A stretch of 64,000 nucleotides of DNA from Liquidambar formosana (Eukaryota; Streptophyta; Magnoliopsida; Saxifragales; Altingiaceae). Positions within the stretch are counted from its first letter, which is position 1; the number at the start of each line of letters is the position of its first letter. The DNA lies in assembly GCA_039720395.1 (NCBI GenBank), contig CM077829.1, forward strand, positions 26,807,842-26,871,841. The letters run 5' to 3'. The translations under genes were made by a program, and so were the position numbers. The notes below the pieces were generated by a model that saw only the letters and a list, made by a program, of their open reading frames with translations, made no database searches and was not told the DNA's origin. Shown one piece after another: positions 33,346 through 45,327 of this stretch.

Positions 33346-36300
33346 TGTGAACCACGGGTTTCGATCGGGGGGAGGGAAACCTGTCTTTTTAAAAGACTTG
33401 TAGAAATTTAAATTAATAAAAATATGGTTTTTAAAAGGTTCACAAAAACAAACAAACGAGGAGTCGTCACCTCATTTTTAGGAAAAGAGGAAAACCATAA
33501 AAACAGTTTTTTAAGAAAACCTTTGAAAACAAACCATATGACTCCGATCAAGGAAAGCAAGGTCTTACAAAACAAGAGAGGATTCAGAGACTAAGTTACG
33601 ATGTGGGAAGGTTTTTGGAAACATCCTATAGGCACCGATATCGCCCCAAAATGGGTCTCTAAATTTATATGGGCTATTTCAATCACTTCCTAACTAGTTA
33701 CCTATGCATATGTAAAGAATTATCCATAAACCATCTGCATACATCCATGAACATCCATAAAGCATATAAACATCCATAAAGCATCATAACATTCATGAAC
33801 AAATAGAAGAGATATGGAAAGCATGTAAGTGAGATAGAAAATAAGAAACAGATCCATCCTCCTCCTCTAACAATTACATGTGATGGATAAATGAATAAAC
33901 ATGAGTCCATCCTACTCTTCTAGCAAATATGTGATGGATAAATGAATAAGAATGGGTCCATCCTACTCCTCTAGAAAATATGTGATGGACAAATGGATAA
34001 AAGAAAAAAGAAAAATCTAGGATACTTAGTATCCTAGGGCGGACTTGAACATCAAATGAGCACCTACATACCTTACATATAAAGATGTAAGGATCAAAGT
34101 CCACGTAGTTCGATTGAGAAGGGGTTACTCCCTTTATAATGAACTATAAACCCTAAGTTTCCAACTTAAGAAAGGTTTTAAAAACTTAGGAGTTTCCAAA
34201 AATAACTTGAGAAAAGGTAGGTATTTGAGAAAAAATAGAATTCTAACTCAAATAGAATTTCAGAATGATTTGAATTCAAAAGAGAATAGAACTCCAAATA
34301 AAACAGAATTTTAAGAGAGTTGGAAACTTAAGACTTCTAATCCAAAGTAAAGACAATAACCTGAGGGGGGGAGAAGAGAACAATTCAAACAAAACTTACC
34401 ATGAACCACTTACCATATGCAAATTATCCTGAAACATCGAGAAAACACCAATTAATCACCCCATGTATTCTATAGGGAAATTATCATGCTCAAACCATTC
34501 ATATTCACGTTCAAATCATCATTAGAAGGACCTAATTCAAATCTGGACAGAATACTAAACATGCATATAATGACCTAACACTCATGCAAATAACAAAAAT
34601 TAAAAGAAGGACAAAACCCTAATATGCTTCTATATGCTCTAAACACCCTAACATGCATAAAACTATCAAAAACATGCTAAATATGCATTATCATAATGAA
34701 AATATCATATGACAATCCAAAACATAAGAAGAAAATCTAATATGATGCCTTAGATAAGTATTTTATGTAAGAATGTGAAATAATCATCCTTACGGCGAGC
34801 TTTCTTAAGTAAAACTATTCGGAGATAATTTTACGGAGAAATCACTCTGCATAAATGGTTTCTTCACATATCCTACGTAAAATATATACCTAAGAATGTA
34901 AAGAAACTCACAGCGCACTTAAACACACTCCTAGAAAGCACCTATGCACAACCTCAACCTCTAAGGACGATAATTATCCTTGAAAAGAATAATCATCTAT
35001 ACACCTATGAAGATGAGGCTTACACAGCAAGTGTCCTATACAAAAGATGCTTAAAATCATGCATATAATTGAACCATGAAGAGAAAACGGCCTAAACACA
35101 TCAACTAATTTTCTGTACAAAACGTACCTCTATCTTTAAGAGAGAAACTATCCTAACAGCAAGTAATTCGCAATCCTATTCCACTAGCATGCTTTTTCAT
35201 CATATTTGAATCATATACACTCTAAAATATAAGTATATATGATTTCTAATTGAATACTAAGCCATAACTATGCAGAGAATGGAGTAGAAGAAGAAGGAAT
35301 CGTAAAAGGATACAAAGGAGACTTACAACAAAGCAAAGGTCTTTGCTACGTTCTTCCTTCTTTTTGGCTTGGTTCCCTCCTAGTTCTCCTTTGAAATTTT
35401 AGTAGGAAGCCTTGTCAAAATAGTATGAGTGTGTGCAAACTCGTTCTCCCTCTCTCTCTAGTGAATATGAAGTGTTCAAAAAGCCCCCTATGCTGATGAA
35501 TGAACCTCTATTTATAACCAACCAACCATATAAACCAATAGTTGAGATTAATTCACCATAAAACCAATCTAGGGCTGTAATTAACTCCCATGAATGTTGG
35601 ACAACTCAAAACCACATCCCAATAGGTTTAGAAAACCTTTGGAAGGCTGAAATTCGGAGTGGTAGAGTCTTATTTCATCAAAAACTCAAAGAAGAACAGA
35701 TCAGGACGGAGGCCTTGGGTGACTGGTTGGGGTGAATCAGTTGGACTAGTTGGTCAACCTAGTTGGACCAGTTGGGGTGAACCGGTCACCCGAGATGGAT
35801 TTCAAGTTTCCTCGGTTTTGAGGATTCCTGACCCGTTTCGGCTTCCTAACTTCAAACGGATACAAATTCTTCATTTTAACTTTGATTTGAGTGATTCAAA
35901 AGCCAAAATTTTAAGGATTCAATGTAGAATATTCTTGGACCAAGAATTCCTGACCACGGAAGTGGCTGGGTTTTCATGAGGCGATTAACCAAAAAAATGT
36001 CAATTAACCATAGGGTGATGTGGTGAACCAATCCAAAACCTATCAATAAATTAAATTGGCACTTCAATTAGGCTCATTTCATCATTCTAAGATCAATAGA
36101 ACACTCTGAAACAAATTTGGAGGTCAATTGGAAAATATACGAAGTAAAAGACAAAATTGCCCTTCAAGTCGCAAAAGTTCTAATTAACTATCCAAACCTA
36201 TCTGGAATTGAACCAAATTTGACAAACATATTCAAAATGATCCTAGAAACTAAATGCAATTGATGGGACTCAACAAAGAGACAAAAATATGCATGCAATG

Positions 36301-36424
36301 ATGACCTATTCCTTTAAGGCTTAAAAGAGCAAAAGTGTCCTTTAAGGTTTATGGACTCCTAGATGCTTCTAAACTTAAATAAATGCTATCATGAACTTAT
36401 GGGGGTGAAAACGGGGTGTCTACA
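33346..36424 (-). repeat. 5' LTR of element D
   Basis: 3079 bp, starting TGTAGACACCCCGTTTTC and ending GGTTCACA on the minus strand. It contains a TATA box at 35505-35519 (GGTTATAAATAGAGG), the palindromic module at 35714-35794, and the block GAACTACGTGGACTTTGATC...TAGGTGCTC at about 34115-34060 (shared with the C-type LTRs). Confidence 0.88.
35714..35794. promoter_or_regulatory. 80-bp palindromic module, copy 5 (LTR of D)
   Basis: Starts CTTGGGTGAC and ends CCGGTCACCCGAG. The interior has GTTGGACTAGTTGG/CCTAGTTGGACC words, diverged from the other copies but with the same length and end symmetry. It is 195 bp upstream of the minus-strand TATA box. Confidence 0.65.
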
Positions 36425-38206
36425 CTCACATCAGTCAAAAGCAGATTTCGATAACCAATGCACTATTGGGGATCCAATACGATTAAGGATTAATTAATCC
36501 TCTTGAGATCTGTAATGGTCGGTTGGCACTATTGCTTTATTAACAAATTGGGTAGCCTCGATTGTGCAGACCATTAATCATGGTGATTGTATCGGTTGAC
36601 CGTCAAAGGTCTTAGGTAGTTAATCACGGTTGACCGTCAAGGGATTTAAGTGGTCGAGTGAGAGAGTAGGCTTCAGGTTTTAGGCCTAAAGGCTTGGACA
36701 TACCAGGCCTTGTGTCAGGAGTGACTCCATTTGGTAAAATAGGAAGCCTAAGTGAGTTAACTCGAACCAATTTTTGATAGTGTAAAACCAATTGCAAAAT
36801 TAAAAAAAATTATTAAGCTTTAAAACAATGGACTTAAGCAATAATATGGCCAATTTTGGAACCAACCGACCCACTCGGCATGTGGATTTGAATGGACTTA
36901 ATCATAAGAGATAGGTTTGGGTAATAGACTCAATGTCCAATATCATTTGAATTTAAGCCCTATTAGTGTGAGGATTGTAAAGAAATTATGTAATGGACCC
37001 ATGCCTGGAAAAAAAAAAAGCATAAGAAAAAAAGAGAAAAGAAAATGATGAATGAGCTTGGATCAAGTTGAGAGTAGGATGTGTGCATTGTAAAGGGCTT
37101 AAGTTTAAAAGATAATGGATTTTGTTGACCTATCACATCTGGGTTATTTGACGAATTAGTGAATATGATGAGAGCCCATATGATGATAGGAAAATGGCTT
37201 TAATTAGACATGGAAAATTATGAAATTGGGGCATGAACTCACTTAAACTTAAACTGGTTTCAATGTGATTGAATCATTACCTTTGGGAGAAAAAGATGAT
37301 TGAAGGCTGAATAAAGAATGTGGGGCATTGAAATGTCTATTATTGTTCAGTACCTTTACCAATAGAAATCATGAATTATAATGAACCTACTTTGATTAAG
37401 TCTTTTTCTAAAGTAGCCTTAGAGTTATGGGCTAGGTTTAATAACTGTTGGTGTATCCTTTATTTGCTCTTTGAAGTCAAACATTTCTGGTGTATCTTTG
37501 GATAATGAAATTCCACAAATGTCAAAACTGCCTTAATCCAAGAAGATAATTAATAAGGATCAAGAAGAGAAAGTGAAACCCATCAAAATTGAAACTGTCC
37601 TAGTTGACTCAGGCATTGATGAGAATCTTGAAGAAATATAGTTGTTTCCATTTTGCCCACATGAGAGCGGGTCCACCCCATAACTTTGTTGCACAAGTTC
37701 AAGGACTTATCAAGATATGTTGAGAATGGATATAGAGATTGCATCTTCATTGTTCTAATATCCAGATTTTGAACAATGGAAATCAAGATGAAAAGAGGCC
37801 ATTATTTCTGCTACCCTTTTAAAAAAAAATCCCTTGCTAGCCCTTTGAGCCTGAATATTTCTTTTTAACACCCTAGTCAAGGATTACTCCCTATACTAAG
37901 GGTAAATGTTGCAGAGAGGAGTTGTTTAGAAAAAGCAAAAGAAGAGAAAAGAAAAGAGAAGAGAAAAAAGGCAAAAGTGAAAAAGAAAAGAGAAGATGAT
38001 GTAGAAATGAAATGGGGAGAGTTTACAAGGGGAAAAGAAATGGGACATCATTTGGACAATGAGTAGTGAAGTAATCCTTGACTGATAGGAACCCATGAAA
38101 ATCAATTTTGAGCCTTTATTATCTTTGCTTTCATGAGCCTAGATCTTTGAGCCTACATTACAGTCCACATGAAAGCCTTCTTAGATTGATTGAAATTGTT
38201 TAGAAC
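36425..38206 (+). other. Internal sequence of Tat-like element E, left part
   Basis: Non-coding as far as I can see, with an A/G-rich tract at 37930-38030 like that in the 3' part of element C, and ATCGGTTGACCGTCAA-like words twice near 36590-36640. It is continuous with 39553 onward once the solo LTR is removed, so I assign it to the 3' part of E. Confidence 0.45.
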
Positions 38207-39557
38207 TGTAGACACCCCATTTTGTCCTATATTTGATGGTGAGTTCCTGATGATGAGGTTCGTGATGTTTATTGTCAACCTGGGTCTCTTTTCTACTAGC
38301 AAAGCAAGTAATTGGGTTAGGTGCATATATGCGTGTGTGTATATGTATATAAGATCAATTGGGTAGAGTTCTCCCTATGCACCCTTCTCACACTTCTCAC
38401 CATTGTCATTCATCCCTCATTCATTTCAACTCATTCTCTCTTAATTATGTTCATTGTCTCCAACCAAAGCCTTTTTTATATAGGCTCACATTTACCTAAC
38501 ATTTGAAGTGGTGATGAATTCATTTCCCATTTACGAAGTGGTGTATCCACCATTTATCTCAAGTGATTCATCCATCATTACCAAGTGGTGTATCCACCAC
38601 TTATCACAAGTGATTTATCCACCATTTATCTTAAGTGATAAAAATCTGATGCTGTTTTGCTTCAAACTGACTGTCAAATTCACTTCTATTGTCTGTCAAT
38701 TTATGTCAGATTGACTGTAACTTCACTGTTTCAATAACTTCTTTTCTTTTTAAGTGAGAAACCCACTCTAAGAAAGGATAGAAGTGAGGAATGGTAGAGA
38801 AATTAGGTAAATAGGAGATGTGTAGGATGGCAAAAATAAAAGAAGTAGGGAATGGTGGGGGAAATTAGGTAAGTGAATAAGCTTGCACTTTGATTCTTCC
38901 TTATAAATAGCAAGAGGTTGGGAGAGTTTAAGGACACCAAAAAATTAGAAGGTCAGGAGGGAATAATGAAATTTTGAGAGATAATAGAGAGAAAGAGAGA
39001 CTTGGGGAGGAGAGTTCTTATAGGGAAAATACTAAAAAAGAGAACAGTTGCATTGAGAGAAAATAAAAGAGAGATGACTTGTGAAGAAGGGAAATAGCTT
39101 GCTTAGCTCAATTAAAGGGATGCTGTTGAATTGACAGTGGACCTGAGGGACGGTTTAAACACCAACCAATTTCATTTGTAAGAAGTATGAATTTATATAT
39201 GATAGTAGAATTGTATAAATTATATATATTGTTCACTTTATTAATATGTCATTTGTGTGTGTTTTAATTATTGCATGATATATGGGTGACTTAGATTAAA
39301 TTAAAATACTAAACATAGTCAATGAATACAAAATGAGGGTCGGTTTATTACCGGACATTATTGGGTGCCTAACACCTTCCCAATATGTATCCTAGCTCCG
39401 GACCTTCTCTAGTTAATAAAAATGGTTCTTGTGCCCCTCCAAGTGGTAACTCTTCTTCATATGCTAATCTTCCAGGGTTAGCACCATCAGAACCAAAAGC
39501 AGGTAAAACACATGTAAAAAACGAGCGCATGGTGAAAATCGGTGCGCTTACAAGAAC
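38202..39557 (+). mobile_element. Solo LTR with 5-bp target duplication inside element E
   Basis: LTR 38207-39552 (1346 bp), starting TGTAGACACCCC and ending GTGCGCTTACA, is flanked on both sides by AGAAC (38202-38206 and 39553-39557). It contains TTATAAATAG at 38901. It resembles the 3' LTR at 42362-43666, but the matching flanks and lack of a polypurine tract show it is an independent insertion reduced to one LTR. Confidence 0.88.
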
Positions 39558-39589
39558 AGAATGAACTAAATTTGGCTTGATCCCTTTTG

Positions 39590-39815
39590 GGTATGTAGGC
39601 AACCCTAGGGGTGCAGCCACATCATTTGAAGTCTATATAAAGGTACAATCGCATTATCTATAGTCAATACAAGGGCATGAGCAGAGGAATTCATATGCCT
39701 TTTGAGTACGTAGGCAACCCGTAAAGGTGCAGCCATATCATTTGAAGTCATGTGATGGTACAATCCAATTATCCAAAGTCAATACAGGGCACAAGTAGAG
39801 GGATTCACGTGTAAC
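39590..39815. repeat. Two tandem units of about 110 bp in element E
   Basis: Both units contain GTAGGCAACCC, GGTGCAGCCA, ATCATTTGAAGTC, a GGTACAATC word and AGTCAATAC. The first is at about 39590-39700 and the second at about 39706-39815. Confidence 0.65.
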
Positions 39816-39859
39816 AGTTCAAGAGGACAAGTTATGGAACTTCTTCATAAGCATGGGAT

Positions 39860-40040
39860 AAGGAGGCTCGCTAGGTTAAAAACCTAAAAAGGCAACCTAA
39901 GCAAAAGTTAGGGCATAAAAAAAAAATGAAAAGAAAAAAAAATTGAAATGAAAAAAAAGAAGATAAAAAGAAAAGAAAAAAAGAATGGAAAAAAAAGATG
40001 GGTAGAAAAAAGAAAGAGAAAGAAGAAGAATAAACTCTAC
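39860..40040 (+). other. Conserved 3' untranslated block and A/G tract of element E
   Basis: GCTCGCTAGGTTAAAAACCT...GCAAAAGTTAGGGCAT matches the block following integrase in element C (16970-17015). As in C, it is followed by more than 100 bases of A and G. Confidence 0.6.
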
Positions 40041-40909
40041 AGATATCAGAACTAGATGGAGAGGAAGGCGATCCTAGTTTTCGATTCAAAGGGCAATGCT
40101 GTCAGAATTGTCGTGCCTCAAAATTGATGAAGTCCCTTAATTGTTATATACGAAACATAAGAGTTGACTAAAGATAGTGGCATCATTAATCCTTTTTAAT
40201 TAACTCAAAAAAGAAAAATTGGGGCAATAGCATGAATGGAATGAAATTAAATAGAAACACATCTGGAATGAATAAGGTCAATATTTGTCTTGTTGTTCTT
40301 GGTTTTGTCTAAGTCTTTTGTTTGCTCATGATTCTTGGTATTGTTTGAGTCTCTGGTCACCCTTGTTGAGATTTCAAAGGGATAAGCAATGAAAATAAGT
40401 ACATATGTCATCTATGTGTGTACATGTGTGGGTTTGATACTTGGTGTGCACACTTTCAGGTGGGCCTTTCAGAATCAAGTTTTGTCTTTGTCTTCTACTT
40501 GTATTATGTCTTCTAAGTTCATTTGCTTTTGAGGTCTTCATCGGTACTTGGATATGAAATGCAAAATCCTCAACATGGGAAATGAGCCACAACTCTATTC
40601 AGTACTATGAAAATATTTCAGTGAATGTGTTGAAGGTAAAGATGACATCAATGAGGTGAATGAGTACATGCCCCGATAAGAATAATGACCATATCCAAAA
40701 TGAAAAATGAAAAGAATGATTGAGAGAGAGATAAGTAACCCCACTAGCAAGGCCTTGATTTTGATTAGACTGCATGTAGGGTAGGAATGGGTTTCTAGCA
40801 GTCCATACTTGAGAGTTAGATATTGATTTTCAATTTGAAACCTCTAAGTGGATCTTTGCTGGGTGTGTTCCTTAAGGAACGTCTTTCTTTAAGATTAGAA
40901 TGCTTTCTA

Positions 40910-41475
40910 AGAGTCTTATAGGGATAAATTCCCTTGGTAGGTCTAAATACCCTAATTCGATGATAGTAGAGATGAATTTCTTGGTGGGTCTAAGTACCCT
41001 AATTCGACTTTTGTAAGGATGAATTCCCTTGATGGGTCCAAATACTCTAATTGGATTTTGGCAAATATGAATTTCTTGGTGGGTCCGAGTAACTTGATTC
41101 GATTACTCTAATTTGATTTTGGCAGAGATAAATTTCTTAGTGGGTTCGAGTACCTTGATTCGACTTTTGTAGGGATGAATTCCCTAGATGGGTCTGAGTA
41201 CCTTGAACCGGTTTTAGTAGAAATGATTTCCTTTGACAGGTTTGAGTACCCTGATTTGATTTTGGTAGGGATGAATTCCGTAGGCGGGTCCAAGTACCCT
41301 GATTTGATTTTCGTAGGGATGAATTCCCTTAATGAATCCGAGTACCCTGATTCAATTTTGGTAGGGATGAATTCCCTAGATCTGAGTACCCTTGGCGATT
41401 TTCTTTGGGTTTAAGTACCTAGATTCGGTTTTAGATAAAGATGAATTCCCATGATAAGTTTGAATACCCTCATTC
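40910..41475. repeat. Tandem repeat of about 55-65 bp in element E
   Basis: About nine units built on GATGAATTCCCTTGATGGG, GAGTACCCTGATTCGAT and TTTTGGTAGG. Open frames here arise from the repeat. Confidence 0.8.
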
Positions 41476-41479
41476 GATT

Positions 41480-42010
41480 TTTTGAACCTTTGCCTTGATG
41501 GACAGAAACATGAATTTTCTGACTGGGATGCTTCGGGACCGATCATGTCCTGAAGGGACACTTGTAACTAGAATTATTGTGGGGTTTTAGTATTTCTTGA
41601 GATTTACTACGGGGATCTCAAAAATATGAATTTTTTACTAGGATGCTTTGGGACTAGTCATGGCTTGACAAGACATTTGTAACTTGAATTGTTGCGAGGT
41701 TCTAGTTTTGTGAGATTTGCTACGGGGATTTGACTTTGCCTTGATGGGGGCGAAAATATGAATTTTTTAACTAGGATGTTTCGGGACCAGTCGTGTATTG
41801 ACGAGACATTTGCACTTAGAATTGCTGCGGGGTTCTAGTATTTCGTGAGATTTACTGCGGGGATCTCATTTTGCCTCGATGGGGCAAAAATATAATTATT
41901 TTCAATTGAGATGCTTCGGGACCAGTCATGTCCTGATGGGACATTTGCAACTAGAATTGCTATAGGGTTCTAGTATTTTTTTGGGATTTGCTTCAGGATC
42001 CCTCCTAATC
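41480..42010. repeat. Tandem repeat of about 125 bp in element E
   Basis: Four units, each with GATGCTTCGGGACCAGTCAT, a TGACGGGACATTTG-like word, TAGAATTGCTGCGGGGTTCT, GAGATTTGCTACGGGGATC and CCTCGATGGGGCAAAAATAT. Confidence 0.8.
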
Positions 42011-42027
42011 TTGATTAAGTATTGATC

Positions 42028-42285
42028 AATTTCGAACTATGTAAATGTATGATCTTTGCGGAGTACGTAGGTATTTGGATGCGTCTAGCGCGACCCAATG
42101 CATTGCATGATTGCATGAATGCTTTGCATAAGAACAAGATATTAGTTGAATTTTTGGGATTTGCTATAGGGATCCCACTTTGATCATTTCGAACTCTGTG
42201 AGGGTCTGATCTTTGCGGAATATGTAGGCAGTTGGATGCGCCAAGCACGACCCAATGCATTGCATGATTGCATGAATATTTGCAT
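42028..42285. repeat. Duplicated block TTCGAACTATGT...GTACGTAGG in element E
   Basis: Two copies (about 42028-42125 and 42183-42280) of TTTCGAACT, GATCTTTGCGGA, TACGTAGG, TGGATGCGTC and GCGACCCAATGCATTGCATG. The same GAACTACGT and TACGTAGGC pair is found in the LTRs and 3' untranslated parts of C and D. Confidence 0.7.
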
Positions 42286-42347
42286 GTGGACAAAATGTTA
42301 GTCTATGGATTTTCTTTCGAATCCTCCCCATGAAGTGGGAAGAATTC

Positions 42348-42361
42348 GAAAGAGGGGCAAT
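42348..42361 (+). other. Polypurine tract of element E
   Basis: GAAAGAGGGGCAAT directly before the LTR start TGTAGACAGCCC, fixing the plus orientation of E. Confidence 0.7.
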
Positions 42362-42501
42362 TGTAGACAGCCCATTTTGTCTCTATATTTGATGGTGAGT
42401 TCCCAATGATGAGGTTCATAATGTTTATTGTCAACTTGGATCTCTTTTCTGTGAGCAAAGCAAACAAGTGGGTTAAGTGCATTTAGTGGAAAATATATAT
42501 G

Positions 42502-42540
<39 letters not shown>

Positions 42541-43666
42541 ACATATACTTGTATATACACATATGTATATATGTTTGTATATGTATGTATGTATGTATGT
42601 GTATATATATAATAAGAGAAAAAGAGAGGCACTGAAGCAAAAGAACAAAAGAAATAATGGGAGATGAGATGGAAAGGGTGGGAAAATAGGTGTGCAACAT
42701 TACAACGTGAGGATGAGTGTGCAGCACTTTACTTACTTTTTGGATGAGGGAAATGTGTAGGCTTTGCACAATTTGAGAATCCTTCCCTATAAACCAAATG
42801 GGGAAAGGACAAATGGGTTGGTTGGGTTTTTGGAAGGAGGACGAGTTGAACATTGGAGGTTGGTTAGGTTTTGGCAAAGGGGGGATGGCGGAAAAGAGAG
42901 AAAAAATAATTGAGAATTTGAGAAAGAAGAGGGGAATAGACAGAGAGTGAATGAGAGAAAAAAGGGATGAATACACAGAGGGAGAAAATAGGAGAGAATT
43001 GAAGATAGTTTGCATAGCTCAACATAGGAGATGCTGCTAGATTGACAGTGGACCTGAGGGATGGTTTGAACACCAATTAATTTTTATAAATTATATATTT
43101 GATAATAGGATTGTATAGATTGTTCAAATTGTGATTTTGTTGTATATAATATCTGTTTGAACTAACCCCTTTTGCGGGTGAGCTGGTTTCATCGTGGAGA
43201 AGATGAACTAGTGATGCCATGGATATGCATGATGTAATCGTGCATACGCATAACATGTGATGCGTACGCATATTGATAATATGTGTACGTGTGTTAGTTT
43301 TAATTATTGGTTATATTTTGCCATCAATTGTTTATTTATTATCTTGTGTTATTAACCTGCCATATGTGTGTGTTATTTATCTATTGCATGATTAAAAGGC
43401 AATTCAGATTAAATTAAAATATTAAATATGGTCAATGAATACAAAATGAGGGTCGATTTATTACCGAGCATTGTTGGGTGCTTAGCACCTTCCTAATATA
43501 TACCCTAGCTCCAAACCTTTCTCTGATTAATAAAATTGGTCCTAGACCGTTCCAAGTGGCAACTCTTGTTCGTATGCTAATTCTTTGAAATTAGCACCAT
43601 AAAAAATAAAAGCAAGTAAAATACAGGTAAAAAAGCGAGCGCGTGGTGAAAATTGGTGCGCTCACA
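42362..43666 (+). repeat. 3' LTR of element E
   Basis: About 1305 bp, related to the solo LTR at 38207-39552 at both ends (TGTAGACA...GTGCGCTCACA). It contains a GT repeat at 42508-42540 with TGTA repeats after it, and a CCTATAAACC box near 42786. The frames in the microsatellite are not genes. Confidence 0.8.
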
Positions 43667-44376
43667 CATAGACTTGAGACTACACAAGTATTTTTCTTGA
43701 ATTTATAGCTGTGCAAGTCCAAGTTTATGGGGATCTAGATTTGGTGTTGTAGCATCACTTTTATAGCACTATTTTGCAACTGTTGTGATGGCGACACGTG
43801 GCCATGAGGGGGCATGGACGGCTGAGGCCTTAAACACCTCATTGGGTTGTCGTTTTAAGGGCCAAGGTTGGAAACTAACGGTGTTAAGAGCAAATCAAAA
43901 GGGGATTACCCATTCAAGCCGTTGAAATCACCACTATAGAAGATCTCCGGTGACGACGAGGTTCTATGGCTAGCTTTTAGTATGACAGTGGGCTTCAAAA
44001 TTTGTTATGGCGACCCCATAATTTTGAAGTTCATCCTTCCACCAAATATGACGAAGATGGATCAGGGCAAAAGGGTTAGCACCTTCCATGAACACTGATC
44101 GAAGGTGTCCACCATGGTTGTCTTCGTTAATCTTCGTGTGGACAAAGGTAGCTCCAAATTTAACAAAATTAGGCCACTGCAACACCAAGTGATCGTGGGC
44201 AAAAGATGGAACTCTCTTAGCGGCGAATCACTGGAGACAATTATTAAAGCTAGTCACCGACAATGAAGTAGGCTGATGGGAGGGGATCGAGATCGAGAGA
44301 GATAAAAAAGGAGGAGTGATTTGTGCTTCTTTTTTTTTTTTCTAGATCTGGTGCACGCATAAGAAGAAGAAAACCA

Positions 44377-44412
<36 letters not shown>

Positions 44413-44432
44413 ATATATATATATATATATAA

Positions 44433-45312
44433 GGTGGCGTTATTGCCAGAGACTTGTATGTTATTCTCACGCGCTTGTGGTATAAATGGTCTATTTTGCC
44501 CTTTACAAAAAGGCTCATTTAAAAAGTCCTCATACACTATGACAGTTCACCATTCTTCTCATCATAATGGATAACTACGATAAGACTACCGAGTCACTAA
44601 AGAGAAGACTCACAAACGAATCATTGGTGTTCTACTCAGTAGCTCTTTCAAAAGATTCGTAGATGTCACTAACAATTACACGGGTTCACTCTATATCATG
44701 CCCTTGTGTTCATAATTTCTTTTAGATCTGAACCTGTTGGTTTGATTATTCTATTTGGTTTTTGAGGAAATGCAAGAAAAAGGATGAAACTAAAATTTTG
44801 AGACCATCAAGAAAGTTATAGTTCACCACCACTCCACCTTCGTATAGATCTCTATTATCGTGGCCTTTAAATTTATTGGCTATGAGATTAAAGTTTATGC
44901 TAGATTTAGTTGGGGTTTGTAATGTTGAGAGGTTATGGTGTTCTGAGATGGCGATGGTGTTGATGGCTGGTATAATGGAATGGGTTTCGAATAGAGGTGA
45001 CTACGGGTTAGAGATAAGGTGCGTTCGGTGGCTACGGGGTAGAGTAGCAGCAAAAATAGAGGATTTGAGTGAAAAATAAGGTAGCATAGGAGGCTTATGG
45101 CTTCAGGGAAGATGGTTGTTCACTGGTCCAAAAATGGGGTAGCAAACATGAAACGTGGCCGAAGAAGAAAATAGTAGTGCCAACACATGATGCTGGTGGT
45201 CCTTTCTACTTGTAAAATAGGCTTCATCACAAGAGAGTCATTAAGGGCATAATTGGCAATTTTCACGAAAAGCCGTGGAAGCATCAAACCATTCTTTGGT
45301 AATAACGCTACC
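44433..45312. mobile_element. Small inverted-repeat element with gene-like filler
   Basis: The left end GGTGGCGTTATTGCC and right end GGTAATAACGCTACC are inverted copies; similarity continues inward for about 90 bases (AATGGTCTATTTTGCCC against GGGCATAATTGGCAATTTTC). The middle has no recognisable protein. A TA repeat lies just left (44382-44430). Confidence 0.6.
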
Positions 45313-45327
45313 CTCTATATATCTATA

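Larger units (their letters stand above)
30506..36424 (-). mobile_element. Tat-like gypsy element D, truncated (gag and 5' LTR only)
   Basis: On the minus strand: LTR 36424-33346, primer site 33342-33325, leader, gag 32532-30510. It then stops abruptly at about 30506 before protease. Its LTR is related to that of element C. The outer LTR edge at 36424 adjoins the 3' part of element E; the expected target duplication on that side reads CTCAC. Confidence 0.85.

Noticed and set aside
42298..43015. Proteins rich in His/Thr/Tyr-Ile
   Set aside because: They are translations of a GT/TGTA microsatellite in the LTR of E.
38207..43666. A full-length 5.5-kb retroelement with LTRs at 38207 and 42362
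   Set aside because: AGAAC flanks 38207-39552 on both sides and no primer site follows it, so the left copy is a solo LTR; the right copy is the 3' LTR of a different element with a polypurine tract.
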